Shown: piece after piece, positions 8,193 through 18,347 of the stretch
Position numbering within the stretch: the first letter of the stretch is position 1
Layout: every line of letters starts with the position of its first letter
Assembly (NCBI GenBank): GCA_029554865.1
Contig: JAKPUX010000331.1
Location: forward strand, 1 to 63,063
DNA from: a bacterium
GTDB lineage: Bacteria > Zhuqueibacterota > Zhuqueibacteria > Residuimicrobiales > Residuimicrobiaceae
DNA: 63,063 bases
Reading direction: 5' to 3'
Notes under the pieces: model-generated
The model's input: only the letters and a program-made list of their open reading frames with translations
What the model was told of the DNA's origin: nothing
The model's database searches: none
Translations under genes and position numbers: made by a program

Positions 8193-10727
8193 ATGAAGAA
8201 ACTGCTATTGGTCATGGTCCTCGCCCTGATGCCGGTGCTGGCATTCGGACAGATGATCAACAATTTTGACGCCGCTCCCGCGGACACCAACTACTGGAAC
8301 TGGAAATCCAACCACGGCGGCCAGCACTATGAGGTCAACACCAGCGCCGCCCCTGAAAAGGGCTGGGTCCGCCTCACCTACGTCACCGATCCCAAAGCCG
8401 AAGGCGCCGGGTCGATGCTCTACGAATACAGCGCCCACAACACCGAGAGCTGGGGTGGCTATTCCAAGATCGAGCATTTCAATCTGGATACCACTGCAGT
8501 CTATGATTTTTCCAAGTACGATTCCATCGGCTTCTGGTACAACATCAAGGACAAGCAGACCCTGCCCGGCCGCGCTCACATCCGCTTCGAGCTCTATGAA
8601 GTCAGCGATGCTGCGGAAGGCAATGCCACCTACAGCGCCGGCCAGTGCGAGTTCTACTACAGCTTTGAGTACGTTCTCGACAACGATCCGGGTTGGGCCT
8701 GGTTCAAGCTGCCGCTGCTCGATGGCCGCAATGAGGATGTGATGGACGAGTGGAACGGCGGGGCTTTCAACCGCACCGGTTGGGCCGGCGTCACCGGCAA
8801 CGACAAGTTCGATGCCAACAAGATCAAGGGCTACGGCTTTGAGATCTCCATCAGCGGCGCCGGCGAAGGCGATTTTTCCGCCGGTTCCTTCTATCTCGAT
8901 GACCTGAGCCTGATCCACCTGGCCAAGAAACCGATCATCTTTTTCAACGGCCGCGAGGTCGCCAATTTCCTCGGCGGCGCCTGGAGCTGGGGCCAGTCCG
9001 CAGTGACGATCGAGGAAGGCGCCGGCGTCGTCGAAAAGACCAACGCCGTGAAATGGACCCAGGGCAACGAGTGGGGCAATGGCTGGAGCGGCATCGGTTG
9101 GTCCGCTACGGCTCCCATTGACATGTCGTCGGTCTGGGAGAGCGACTCCCTTTCCTTTATGTACAAGGCTGAAGAGGGCACCGGGGCAATCCGCTTCCAG
9201 ATCGAAGCCGGCGCGGCCAAGGTCGGCTCCTTTTTTGCCCCCATCGCTGACAATCAGTGGCATCGTCACGCCCTCAAGCTGAGCGAGATGGCGCCCCAGG
9301 ACGGCACCACCGGCTTTGATCCCGCCGCCGTCACCGTGCTCGGCATCATGGCCGAAGGCTCCGCTATCGCCGGCAAAGTGGTCTATTTCACCAACATCTG
9401 GACCGGCACCCCGGTGATCGACGTTGTCGCCCCCAATGCCCCGGCCGGCGTCGCCGCGATTCCTCAGGACGGCTACAACCTGGTGATCTGGGAAGATGTT
9501 CCGGGTGAGGAAGGCGAGGTCTACAACCTCTATGCCAGCCCCAAGCCCTTCACGGCCATCACCGATCCCGGCGTGCTGCTGATCGCCTCCAAGATCGCTG
9601 AAGGCACCCAGACCTTTGCGCACTATATCTTCTCCGCCCTGACCGACAAGCCCAAGGATTACTACTACGCCGTGGTCTGCAAGGATGCCTCCAGCAATGA
9701 GAGCCCGGCCGGCATCAGCGGTCCCTTCAACAATATCGCCAAGGGCATTCCCACCATCTCGCTCACTCCCCCGGCCAATTTCGTCGCCGACGGCGATGTG
9801 ACGGAGTGGGTCAACTCCGGCATCATGCCCTTCGTGCTCAAACCCTCAATCTCCAACATCGCCATCGGTGAATTCAGCAGCGATGACGATCTGACGGTGA
9901 CCGCCTGGCTGGCCATCGATAATGACGCGCTCTATGTGGCGGCGGATGTGGTCGATGATGTCTACAGTTTTGTCGAAGGCGGCAACTGGTATGAGGACGA
10001 TGGCATGGAGCTTTACATCGGTCTCTACAACCAGTCCACGGTTCATGCCAGCTTCAAGCGCGGCGCCGAGCCCGATTACAGCTTTTATACCCTGACCACC
10101 GGCTTTATGTGGGGCAATGGCAGCGGCGGCGATTTCGCGCTTTATCCGAACAACACTCCTTCCAACTACGCCTTTGTCAACTTTGGCGCCGCTGACTATG
10201 CCATCGAATTCAAGATTCCGCTCGATTCCCTGGTGACGCACGGCTCTGTCGGTGACACCCGCTTCCAGCCGCTCAATGGCATGCGCATCCCGATCGAGAT
10301 CATGTTCCACGATTCGGATGTCGCCAATGCCCGCGCCGGCGTGCTCTCTTTCTCCACGCTGAATGCCGACAACGCCTGGCAGAGCCCGGCCAACTGGGCC
10401 TTCACCTGGATCGGCGATCAGGAAGAAGTCACCGGCGTCGCGGTCAAGGATGCGACCACGGTTGAAACCTACGCTCTCTCGCAGAACTATCCCAATCCCT
10501 TCAACCCGACCACCACGATCAGCTACACCCTGCCCAAGGCGGGCAAGGTGGCGATCGAGGTTTACAACATGATCGGCCAGAAGGTGGCTACGCTCGTCAA
10601 TGCCAATCAGACCGCCGGCATTCATACCGTCGATTTCGATGGCGCCAACCTGACCTCGGGCATCTATTTCTATCGCCTGACGGCGGGTGATTTCACCACC
10701 ATGCGCAAGATGGTGCTGATGAAATAG
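8193..10727 (+). CDS. Secreted multi-domain carbohydrate-binding protein with CBM9-like and sorting domains
   Basis: An 844-residue protein. The start is set by GGAGGA 7 nt before ATGAAGAA and by a signal peptide ending VLAFGQ; a longer in-frame GTG start at 8064 would add a non-signal leader. Residues 20-235 and 247-405 are two beta-sandwich domains resembling CBM11/CIA30-type carbohydrate-binding modules (INNFDAAPADTNYWNW; DSLSFMYKAEEGTGAI). About 412-515 is fibronectin-III-like. About 525-742 resembles a CBM9-like domain (VADGDVTEW, NDALYVAADVVDD, AIEFKIPLDSL). The C-terminus is a canonical sorting domain (QNYPNPFNPTTTISYTLP). No catalytic motif is recognised, so it is more likely a surface glycan-binding or scaffold protein than an enzyme. 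It closes the polysaccharide block and is followed by a strong terminator. Confidence 0.8.
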   Translation: MKKLLLVMVLALMPVLAFGQMINNFDAAPADTNYWNWKSNHGGQHYEVNTSAAPEKGWVRLTYVTDPKAEGAGSMLYEYSAHNTESWGGYSKIEHFNLDTTAVYDFSKYDSIGFWYNIKDKQTLPGRAHIRFELYEVSDAAEGNATYSAGQCEFYYSFEYVLDNDPGWAWFKLPLLDGRNEDVMDEWNGGAFNRTGWAGVTGNDKFDANKIKGYGFEISISGAGEGDFSAGSFYLDDLSLIHLAKKPIIFFNGREVANFLGGAWSWGQSAVTIEEGAGVVEKTNAVKWTQGNEWGNGWSGIGWSATAPIDMSSVWESDSLSFMYKAEEGTGAIRFQIEAGAAKVGSFFAPIADNQWHRHALKLSEMAPQDGTTGFDPAAVTVLGIMAEGSAIAGKVVYFTNIWTGTPVIDVVAPNAPAGVAAIPQDGYNLVIWEDVPGEEGEVYNLYASPKPFTAITDPGVLLIASKIAEGTQTFAHYIFSALTDKPKDYYYAVVCKDASSNESPAGISGPFNNIAKGIPTISLTPPANFVADGDVTEWVNSGIMPFVLKPSISNIAIGEFSSDDDLTVTAWLAIDNDALYVAADVVDDVYSFVEGGNWYEDDGMELYIGLYNQSTVHASFKRGAEPDYSFYTLTTGFMWGNGSGGDFALYPNNTPSNYAFVNFGAADYAIEFKIPLDSLVTHGSVGDTRFQPLNGMRIPIEIMFHDSDVANARAGVLSFSTLNADNAWQSPANWAFTWIGDQEEVTGVAVKDATTVETYALSQNYPNPFNPTTTISYTLPKAGKVAIEVYNMIGQKVATLVNANQTAGIHTVDFDGANLTSGIYFYRLTAGDFTTMRKMVLMK

Positions 10728-10737
10728 CTTCCCCGGA

Positions 10738-10777
10738 GCAGTCGCGGATCGCAAGGTCCGCGACTGCTTTCATTTTC
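10738..10777 (+). terminator. Rho-independent terminator
   Basis: Perfect 11-bp arms GCAGTCGCGGA (10738-10748) and TCCGCGACTGC (10757-10767) with an 8-base loop are followed by the T-rich tract TTTCATTTTC. It starts 10 bases after the stop of the carbohydrate-binding protein gene and should end that transcript before the receptor gene. Confidence 0.85.
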
Positions 10778-10971
10778 GGCACTACCGGCTTTGCCCGCCC
10801 GCATCGCCCGCCTTCACCTGCAGACTGCAGGCCCTTTTTCCCTCTAATCGGAAGAAGAACCCGGAGTTTGCAGAACTGTAACCGGCGCAGCCTGCGGGCC
10901 TTGCCATTCCCGGCATCCCGAAGATGTGCCATTATCCTCAATTAACCCGCAGTATAAGAGAAGGAAAGCGT

Positions 10972-13668
10972 ATGCTCAAGATGAAACGGAACCTAGGTTG
11001 GCTTCTGCTTCTGCTCCTGGTGCCGGGACTTGCCCTGGCGCAGACCACCGGCAAGATCTCCGGAAAGGTTCTGGACGCCAGGAACGGCCAGCCCCTCCCG
11101 GGCGCGAATGTCATCGTGGAGGGCACCAGCTCCGGCGCGGTTGCCGATCTCAACGGCGATTTCTTCATCATCAACGTCGCGCCGGGCAGCTACACCCTGC
11201 GCGCCCAGATGATGGGTTACGAGACCGTGCGCATGCAGGAGGTGCAGGTCTCGGTCAACCGCACCAGTGAAATCAAGATCCGCATGAAGGAGACCGTCCT
11301 CGAAGGCGAGGTGGTAGTCGTCCAGGCCGAAAAAGTGGCCATGAAAAAGGATCAGACCAGCTCCGTGCGCAATGTCTCCTCGCAGCAGATCGATGCCCTG
11401 CCGGTGGAAAACATGGGTGCCGTCATCTCGATGCAGGCCGGCGTCGTCAACGGCCACTTCCGCGGCGGCCGCAGTAATGAAGTCACCTATCTGGTCGACG
11501 GCATGCAGGTCACCGAGGCCTTCGGCGGCAGCGGCCGCACCGTCGAACTCGAGACCGAGGCCATCCAGGACCTCGAGGTCATCACCGGCACCTTCAACGC
11601 CGAATACGGCCGCGCCATGAGCGGCATCGTCAACGCCGTCACCAAATCGGGCAGCCAGCGCTTCAGCGGATCGGTCTCCGCCGACCTCGCAAACTATTAC
11701 ACCCCCCATACCGATATCTTCATCGGCCTCGACGGTGGCGACGTGACCCGCAACCAGGATTACAAATTCCAGCTCAGCGGCCCGGTGGTCCCCGGCTGGA
11801 AATCGGGCCCGACTTTCTTCGTCAACGGCCGCTATCAGGACAACAAGAACCACCTCAACGGCGTGCGCCGCTTCAATCCCGGCGATCTCAGCAATTTCAT
11901 CTCCACCGAACCGATGATGTGGTACTCCGAGCACTCCGGCGACAGCGCCTTCGTGCCCATGAACAACAGCCTCAACCAGTCGCTCATGGCCAAGCTGGCC
12001 TTCGATATGATCAGGAATGTCCGCATGTCGCTGCTCTATACCCGCAATGATGACGAATGGCACGGCTATTCGCACACCTGGAAATATAACCCGGACGGCC
12101 GGGCCACTTCCTATCGCACCTCGGACCTGCTCTCGTTCGAGTTCAACCACATGATCAGCCAGAAGCTCTTTTACGAAGCCAAACTCTCCTATCTGGACAA
12201 TTTCAACGGCTACTACCTTTTCCGCAATCCTGTTGACCCGGGTTATCTGCACGACAAGTTCCTCACCAACGACGGGCCCGGTTTCTACACCGGCGGACAG
12301 GACAAGAGCCATTCCCTGCGCTGGGTCAAGGACACCAACGCCAAGTTCGACGTCACCTGGCAGGCAACCAAAAACCACGCCCTCAAAAGCGGCATCCTCT
12401 ATACCATTCATGACCTCGATCAGCAGTCGCGGACCATCCGCAACAAATATTACGGCACCGACCTCGAGGCCGACCTCTACGAACCGGTCGTCTATTCCGA
12501 CTCCTCGGTCTATTCTGACATCTACACCGTCAAGCCGAGAGAACTCTCGGCCTACATCCAGGACAAGATAGAATACGACGAGATGGTGATCAATTTCGGC
12601 CTCCGCTATGACTATTTCGATCCCAACACCCGCTATCCCTCGGACCTGCGCAATCCGGCCAACCAGCTCGTCTTCGCCGACAGCCTCAACCGCAAGACCG
12701 ACTATATCGACGCCAAACCCCAGGTGCAGATCAGCCCGCGGCTTGGCCTCTCTTATCAGCTCAGCAACGCGGCCCTGCTCCATTTCAGCTACGGCCATTT
12801 CTTCCAGATGCCGGCGCTCTACGCCATCTACGACAACCACTCCTTCCAGGTCTCGCCCTCCGACTATGCCACCACCATGGGCAATCCCCAGATCAAGGCC
12901 CAGAAGACCGTGCAGTACGAGATCGGCCTCTGGCAGGAACTGATCAAGGGGATGGGGCTGGAAGTGGCCCTCTTTTACCGCGATATCTACGATCTGCTCA
13001 GCGCCAAGGTGGTCACCACCTACGACCAGATCGAATACGGCCTTTACAGCAACAAGGACTATGGCAACGCCAAGGGTCTGGAGGTCAAGTACGATTTTGT
13101 CACCGGCAGCTTTTCTGCTTACGCCAACTATACCCTGCAGTACAGCCGCGGCAACGCCGACAATCCGACGACCACCTTCACCCGCGCCGGCAGCAGCATG
13201 GATCCGATCAGCCGCCTGATCCCGATGAGCTGGGACCAGCGTCATACCCTCAACGTGACCGTGGGCTACAATACCCCGCGCTTCGGCTCCACCCTGACCG
13301 CCTACTACAACTCGGGCGCCACCTATACCTGGTCGCCCCTGGACGAGAGCCAGCTCTCCAAGGTCAATCTCTATCCCAATAATGCCAAGATGCCCAGCAC
13401 CTACAGCTTCGACATGAGCGCCTTCTACGATCTGCCGCTGGTCAACCGGTTCAAGGCCCGTCTGACCCTCAATATCTACAATCTCCTCGATACCCTCAAC
13501 GAGTGGGGCGTCAACGGCAACACCGGCCGCGCCTATACCGCCATCGTGCGTGCATCGGACCTGGCCAATCATCGCAGCAACTTCAACACCTATTACGATC
13601 GCATCCAGAATCCATCGATGTATGCCACCCCGCGGCTGATCAAGCTCGGCCTGGGCATCATGTTCTAA
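10972..13668 (+). CDS. TonB-dependent receptor with carboxypeptidase-regulatory-like domain (module 1)
   Basis: An 898-residue outer-membrane receptor. The ATG has AAGGA 6 nt upstream and encodes a signal peptide ending LALAQ. Residues about 23-105 form the CarboxypepD_reg/CNA-B-like domain (GKISGKVLDARNGQPLPGAN). Residues about 130-240 form the plug (FRGGRSNEVTYLVDGMQV, TFNAEYGRAMSGIVN). The rest is the beta-barrel, ending in a terminal Phe as expected for BAM-dependent insertion. No clear TonB box is seen. The 244-base upstream gap holds the previous terminator and no obvious promoter. It is the first gene of a receptor/large exported protein/PorV-like/SurA-like module that recurs at 37.3-49.4 kb. 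Glycan uptake is an inference from the GH neighbours. Confidence 0.88.
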   Translation: MLKMKRNLGWLLLLLLVPGLALAQTTGKISGKVLDARNGQPLPGANVIVEGTSSGAVADLNGDFFIINVAPGSYTLRAQMMGYETVRMQEVQVSVNRTSEIKIRMKETVLEGEVVVVQAEKVAMKKDQTSSVRNVSSQQIDALPVENMGAVISMQAGVVNGHFRGGRSNEVTYLVDGMQVTEAFGGSGRTVELETEAIQDLEVITGTFNAEYGRAMSGIVNAVTKSGSQRFSGSVSADLANYYTPHTDIFIGLDGGDVTRNQDYKFQLSGPVVPGWKSGPTFFVNGRYQDNKNHLNGVRRFNPGDLSNFISTEPMMWYSEHSGDSAFVPMNNSLNQSLMAKLAFDMIRNVRMSLLYTRNDDEWHGYSHTWKYNPDGRATSYRTSDLLSFEFNHMISQKLFYEAKLSYLDNFNGYYLFRNPVDPGYLHDKFLTNDGPGFYTGGQDKSHSLRWVKDTNAKFDVTWQATKNHALKSGILYTIHDLDQQSRTIRNKYYGTDLEADLYEPVVYSDSSVYSDIYTVKPRELSAYIQDKIEYDEMVINFGLRYDYFDPNTRYPSDLRNPANQLVFADSLNRKTDYIDAKPQVQISPRLGLSYQLSNAALLHFSYGHFFQMPALYAIYDNHSFQVSPSDYATTMGNPQIKAQKTVQYEIGLWQELIKGMGLEVALFYRDIYDLLSAKVVTTYDQIEYGLYSNKDYGNAKGLEVKYDFVTGSFSAYANYTLQYSRGNADNPTTTFTRAGSSMDPISRLIPMSWDQRHTLNVTVGYNTPRFGSTLTAYYNSGATYTWSPLDESQLSKVNLYPNNAKMPSTYSFDMSAFYDLPLVNRFKARLTLNIYNLLDTLNEWGVNGNTGRAYTAIVRASDLANHRSNFNTYYDRIQNPSMYATPRLIKLGLGIMF

Positions 13669-13717
13669 GCCGCCCCCCGGCTTATTTCAGGACGGATAAC
13701 AGATAAGGAACTTGTGC

Positions 13718-16700
13718 ATGAAAAAATCATTTCTGCTCGCTGCGTTCATCCTGCTCTTGACTCTATCAATCGTCCAGGCCCAGGGTCTGCTTTACGATGG
13801 CCCGGATGATGAGGCGGGCGATATCACCGCCACACGCGAGGGCTACCTGAGCGGCAATCGCGTTTTCACCTATTTTCAGAATACCACCGAACTGGGCAAA
13901 TGGGTCAGCGGCGCCACCGGCGGCTTGTGGTCCAAGTGGCCCAACAACGACAGCGGCACGCGCATGACCGACGGCATCGGCCTGATGATCGGTGCCAAGG
14001 TCTATGTCGACAACAACTCAGTGCCGGTCACCGACACCACCCAGATTCGCTCCCGTACCGACCTCCACGATCTCTATTTCCTCCAGACCAGTTACCGCGA
14101 GGAGATGGATACCGACCCCACCGGCACCGTGGAGTGGGGTTTTTATCCCTGCTTCGGCTATTTCAACGAAGCCCAGGACTATCCTGCGATGACCAACAAG
14201 CCCGGTTCCTGGCCTCCTGCGGGCTGGCCGGCCAAGGGCCGCAGCCTCAAATGGCCGGGCGAATGGGACGGCCGCTTCGGCCGCGGCGTCATCTATGCCC
14301 AGCAGGAGACCTACTTCGTTGTTAACGACGCCCACGACCAGGAGTGGCTCGGTCCCGAAGACAAGTATAAATACTATCCCCGTCCCGGCAAAAAGATCGG
14401 CGACATCGATCCCGCCAAGGTGACCAAGCAGGTCGGCCTGCCCTGGGGCGGCCTCGGCATCCGCGTCGAACAACGCGGCTTTCAGTGGTCCAACCCCCAG
14501 GCGAGGGACTGCATCTTCTGGGAATACGCCGTCGCCAACACCTCCGATTATGACCTTCCCTACGTCGCCTTTGGCTACTGGGTCGACAACGGCATCGGCG
14601 GCGACAACGCCGATGACGAGTTCGGCTATTTCAACCGCAAGCTCGACCTCGCCTACTCCTGGGACCGTGACGGCCTCGGCGGCGGCGGCCTGCCCACCGG
14701 CACCATGGGCTTCGCCTACCTCGAGAGCCCCGGTATGGCCTACGACGGCATCGATAACGACGAGGACGGTCTCCTCGACGAAAAACGCGACAACGGCTAT
14801 CCCGGCGACCCCACCAACGCCCTGGTCGGCCCGACCGACAACATTTACAATCTCCAGGCCTTCCTCGAGAGTTTCGAGTACACCCTCGAAGAGCTCAAGC
14901 CCCACTATGCGGCCGATGAGGATCAGGACTGGGAGGACGGCGAGGACCTCAACGGCGACGGCATCTACCAGACCAGCGAATATGCCGGCGATGATGTCGG
15001 CCTCGATGGGGTCGGCCCCTCCGAACTCAACTATACCGGCCCGGATGAGGGCGAGTGCAACCACAGACCCGACTATGACGGCGCCAACGGCTGTGAACCC
15101 AACTTCGCCAAGACCGACGTCAGTGAATCCGACATGGTCGGTCTGACCTCTTTCCAGATGTATCCCATCCCGTCGCACTCCTCCGAGGAGAAGTGGTTCC
15201 GCGGCGACAAGTCGATGTGGATCGTCATGAGCTCCGACACCCTGGTCGAATACCTCGGCAAGGTCTCCAACCTCGTCGAAACCTTTGCCTCCGGCCCCTT
15301 CCCCCTCTACCAGGGACGCTCCGAGCGCATCTCCATGAGCGAGCTCCACTCCTACGATCCCCTGAGCGGACTGACTTCCCCCACTCATGATGCCCCGGCG
15401 CTCTACGAGCAGAAAAAGATCGTCCAGATCATCTATGAGCGCGACTACCGCTTCGCCTCACCCCCGAAGATGCCGACCCTTCAGGCCACCGCCGGTGACG
15501 GCAAGGTCATCCTGACCTGGGACAATATCGCCGACACTCGCACCAAGGATCCCTTTGTCGGCAACGCCAACGACTTTGAGGGCTACAAGCTCTTCCGCGC
15601 CACCGACAAGTTCTTCTCCGATGCCATGACCATCACCGACGGCTACGGCACGCCCAGCTTTTACAATCCCATTTTCCAGTGCGACAAGAAGGACTCGATC
15701 CAGGGATTCACCGATTTCGGCCTCGTCAACGGCATGGGCTACTACCTCGGCGCTGAGACCGGTATCGTCCACTTTTTCACCGACAACAACGTCCAGAACG
15801 GGCGCACCTATTTCTACGCCCTCGTCGCCTACGACTACGGCGCGCCCCAGATCGAGCCCGGCATCGCCCCTTCGGAAAACGAGATCGTCATCGAAACCAA
15901 CGAAGCCGAAGAGATCATCGCATACGGCAAGAACGTCCAGATCGTCGTGCCGCGCACAACCGCCTCGGGCTATTCCGCACCCCAGATCTCCATGGACCAG
16001 AGCGGGGTCAAGTTCGGCGCCGGCACCGTCACCAGCACCATCCTCGCCGAAGCCAGCCTCAAGCCCGGCCACGATTACCAGCTCAAATTCCTGGTCGACA
16101 CCCTCTTCGCCGTTCAGGATTATGCCAACGGTTTGTCCTATATCAACAACGGCCTCGAGGTCTGGGATATGACCGATAATGCCCTGGTTTACACCGAATC
16201 GCCCAGCCGTTTTGCCTATGACAACCTGGTCTACGAAGACACCCTGGAGTACTGGTACTTCAATCAGGATGTCCCGGTCACGACGGATATCTTTGAGGGA
16301 TTGAGCCTGACCCTCTCCGATATCCCGACCACTCCCCGCTACGATTTCCAGAAATCGGGCTGGCTGACCGGTTCCGCCAACATGCGCGTCACCCTGACCT
16401 CGGTTGAGACGGCCTATTTCCCCTGGGATTATGACATTGTTTTTACTGACAATCCCAATGTCTATACCGGCCGCGTCACCAGCAAGACCATGCGCAACGA
16501 GAACAACAGCCGCATCGACCGCACCCAGCTGCTGGTCTCGCAAAACTTTAACTTTTACGTGGTCAACAAGTCCTTCCTCGACTCCACCGGAAACTATGAA
16601 AAAATGGACCTGGTGGTGCATGATGTCGACAAGGATGGCAAGTTCGACATGCTCAAGGATCGCATCCTGGTCGGCCCGGTTACCTCAAAGGGCTGGTGGG

Positions 16701-17188
16701 CCGGAACCGCCTTCATCCTCGATTTCAACAATGTCGCGGATGCGGCCAACCTGCCTAAACCCAATGACGTCTACCGCATCACCTTCCAGCGGCCCTACAT
16801 GACGAGCGACTATATCTCTTTCAAGGTCCTTCCCCAGACCGAGGTGGACAAGTCCCAGATCACCTACTCTATGGCCAACATCAAGGTGGTGCCCAATCCC
16901 TATGTCGCCACCAACGCCATGGAGCCTTCGGTGAGCAACTGGCAGCTCAACCAGCGCCGCCGGCTGATGTTCACCCATCTGCCCGCCCAGTGCTCGATCA
17001 AGATTTTCACCATGAGCGGCGTTCTGGTCGACGAAATCGATGTCCAGAATGACGCGGCCAACGGCATGGCCCAGTGGGACCTGCTCACCAGCGAGGGGCT
17101 CGAAATCGCCGCCGGCGTCTATATTTTCCACGTCAAGTCCCAGCTGACGGGCGACGAGTTCATGAGCAAGTTCGCGGTGATCAAGTGA
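13718..17188 (+). CDS. Large exported protein of unknown function, Asp-rich loops and FlgD-like C-terminus (module 1)
   Basis: A 1156-residue protein starting at the ATG 7 nt after AAGGAA, with a signal peptide at residues 1-22 (ending IVQAQ). I do not recognise a named family. Visible parts are a long N-terminal region rich in Trp, Tyr and Asp, acidic calcium-loop-like segments (DGIDNDEDGLLDE near residue 342; DLNGDGIYQTSE near 410), a fibronectin-III-like segment near 586 (VILTWDNI), and a C-terminal FlgD/T9SS-like domain with VVPNPY near 1057, ending in a strand close to KFAVIK. It is clearly paralogous to the protein at 40251-43718, which shares the D-loop region, the SESDxVGLTSFxxY segment and the C-terminal domain. 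Its position between receptor and PorV-like genes suggests a surface protein exported by the PorV/T9SS route. Confidence 0.75.
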   Translation: MKKSFLLAAFILLLTLSIVQAQGLLYDGPDDEAGDITATREGYLSGNRVFTYFQNTTELGKWVSGATGGLWSKWPNNDSGTRMTDGIGLMIGAKVYVDNNSVPVTDTTQIRSRTDLHDLYFLQTSYREEMDTDPTGTVEWGFYPCFGYFNEAQDYPAMTNKPGSWPPAGWPAKGRSLKWPGEWDGRFGRGVIYAQQETYFVVNDAHDQEWLGPEDKYKYYPRPGKKIGDIDPAKVTKQVGLPWGGLGIRVEQRGFQWSNPQARDCIFWEYAVANTSDYDLPYVAFGYWVDNGIGGDNADDEFGYFNRKLDLAYSWDRDGLGGGGLPTGTMGFAYLESPGMAYDGIDNDEDGLLDEKRDNGYPGDPTNALVGPTDNIYNLQAFLESFEYTLEELKPHYAADEDQDWEDGEDLNGDGIYQTSEYAGDDVGLDGVGPSELNYTGPDEGECNHRPDYDGANGCEPNFAKTDVSESDMVGLTSFQMYPIPSHSSEEKWFRGDKSMWIVMSSDTLVEYLGKVSNLVETFASGPFPLYQGRSERISMSELHSYDPLSGLTSPTHDAPALYEQKKIVQIIYERDYRFASPPKMPTLQATAGDGKVILTWDNIADTRTKDPFVGNANDFEGYKLFRATDKFFSDAMTITDGYGTPSFYNPIFQCDKKDSIQGFTDFGLVNGMGYYLGAETGIVHFFTDNNVQNGRTYFYALVAYDYGAPQIEPGIAPSENEIVIETNEAEEIIAYGKNVQIVVPRTTASGYSAPQISMDQSGVKFGAGTVTSTILAEASLKPGHDYQLKFLVDTLFAVQDYANGLSYINNGLEVWDMTDNALVYTESPSRFAYDNLVYEDTLEYWYFNQDVPVTTDIFEGLSLTLSDIPTTPRYDFQKSGWLTGSANMRVTLTSVETAYFPWDYDIVFTDNPNVYTGRVTSKTMRNENNSRIDRTQLLVSQNFNFYVVNKSFLDSTGNYEKMDLVVHDVDKDGKFDMLKDRILVGPVTSKGWWAGTAFILDFNNVADAANLPKPNDVYRITFQRPYMTSDYISFKVLPQTEVDKSQITYSMANIKVVPNPYVATNAMEPSVSNWQLNQRRRLMFTHLPAQCSIKIFTMSGVLVDEIDVQNDAANGMAQWDLLTSEGLEIAAGVYIFHVKSQLTGDEFMSKFAVIK

Positions 17189-17190
17189 GT

Positions 17191-17246
17191 GCACCCCGCC
17201 GGATCCCGGCAGCGGGATCCGGCGGCTGCAGCATCCCCAGGGGTGC
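17191..17246 (+). other. Nested intercistronic stem-loop
   Basis: The inner stem is perfect: CGCCGGATCCCG (17197-17208) and CGGGATCCGGCG (17213-17224) around a 4-base loop. An outer pair GCACCCC (17191-17197) and GGGGTGC (17240-17246) can close it. It begins 3 bases after the stop of the large exported protein and ends 30 bases before the PorV-like start. No T-run follows, so it may be an mRNA-stability or processing element rather than a terminator. Confidence 0.6.
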
Positions 17247-17276
17247 GGACCTTAAAACGTATACGAGGTAACTGAT

Positions 17277-18335
17277 ATGCCATTTAAAAATTCGATCATC
17301 ATCCTGCTGGCCGTGCTGCTCGGCGCCGGTGCCGTCATGGCGCAAAAGCCCTACCGCATCGGCACCACCGCCGCCAACTTTCTCGAGGTCGGGTACGGCA
17401 GCGCCGGCTCTGCCATGGGCGACGCCTATGTCAGCGTCGCCAACGACCTCTCCTCGGCTTACTGGAATCCGGCCGGCCTGGCCTTCATGACCCGGAGCGA
17501 AGCCCAGTTCTCCATCCAGCCCTGGCTGGTCAACATCAACACCACCTATGCCGGGGTCGGACTCGCCCTGCCGCGCGTAGGCACCCTCGCCCTCGCTGTC
17601 ACCCAGGTCGGCTACGGCGACATGGCCGTGACCACCATGGATTATCAGGACGGCACTGGTGAGTTGTTCAACGCTTCGGACCTGGCGGTGAGCTTTTCCT
17701 ACGCCCGCAGCCTGGCGCAGTGGTTTTCCTTCGGCGCCTCCTTCAAATATATCAACTCCCAGATCTGGCACATGAATGCCAACGCCATGGCCCTCGACCT
17801 CGGCGTCATGGTCAATACCAACTTTTTCTCCTTCAGCGGCAAACGCGAAGACGGTATGACCATCGGCATGAGCATCTCCAATTACGGCACCAAGATGAAA
17901 TATGACGGCATGGACCTCACCTGGCCGATCGATGTCCTGCCGGATCAGGATGGCAATTACGCCCAGACCGCCGGCCAGTTCAAGCTCGAGGGCTGGGAAC
18001 TGCCGCTGATCTTCCGCGTCGGCGTCTCGATCCATCCGATCGCAACCGCCACCAACCGCCTCACCCTGGCGGTGGATGCCCTTCATCCCAACAACAACGC
18101 CGAGTCCATCAACGTCGGCGCCCAGTACGCCTATACCCTGCCCTCCACCGGCACCGTTTATCTGCGCGGCGGCTACAAGGCCCTGGCCCTTAAAGAGACC
18201 GAATTCGGGCCGACCATGGGCGCCGGGGTCTACCTGCGCATGATGGGCAACCTCGGCGTCCGCTTTGATTATGCCTATCGCGATATCGGCATGCTGGGCA
18301 ATGCCCACTGCTACAGCATCGGCATGAGTTTCTGA
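17277..18335 (+). CDS. PorV/PorQ-like outer-membrane protein (module 1)
   Basis: A 352-residue protein with a GAGG ribosome site 8 nt upstream and a signal peptide ending AVMAQ. The conserved N-terminal signature of the PorV/PorQ (UPF0164) family is present (TAANFLEVGYGSAGSAMGDA followed by SSAYWNPAGLA). The remainder alternates as a FadL/OmpP1-like beta-barrel and ends in a C-terminal Phe. PorV proteins take T9SS substrates and hand them to the attachment complex at the cell surface, so this protein fits the many sorting-domain proteins in the window and probably serves the large exported protein next to it. It has a paralog at 43796-44824. Confidence 0.85.
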   Translation: MPFKNSIIILLAVLLGAGAVMAQKPYRIGTTAANFLEVGYGSAGSAMGDAYVSVANDLSSAYWNPAGLAFMTRSEAQFSIQPWLVNINTTYAGVGLALPRVGTLALAVTQVGYGDMAVTTMDYQDGTGELFNASDLAVSFSYARSLAQWFSFGASFKYINSQIWHMNANAMALDLGVMVNTNFFSFSGKREDGMTIGMSISNYGTKMKYDGMDLTWPIDVLPDQDGNYAQTAGQFKLEGWELPLIFRVGVSIHPIATATNRLTLAVDALHPNNNAESINVGAQYAYTLPSTGTVYLRGGYKALALKETEFGPTMGAGVYLRMMGNLGVRFDYAYRDIGMLGNAHCYSIGMSF

Positions 18336-18347
18336 ACGGATGGGCTG

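Noticed and set aside
10993..13572. 859-residue open frame on the minus strand across the module 1 receptor gene
   Set aside because: It is antisense to a well-supported receptor, has Gly/Val/Asp/Ile-rich composition typical of reversed GC-rich codons, and shows no domain or ribosome site.
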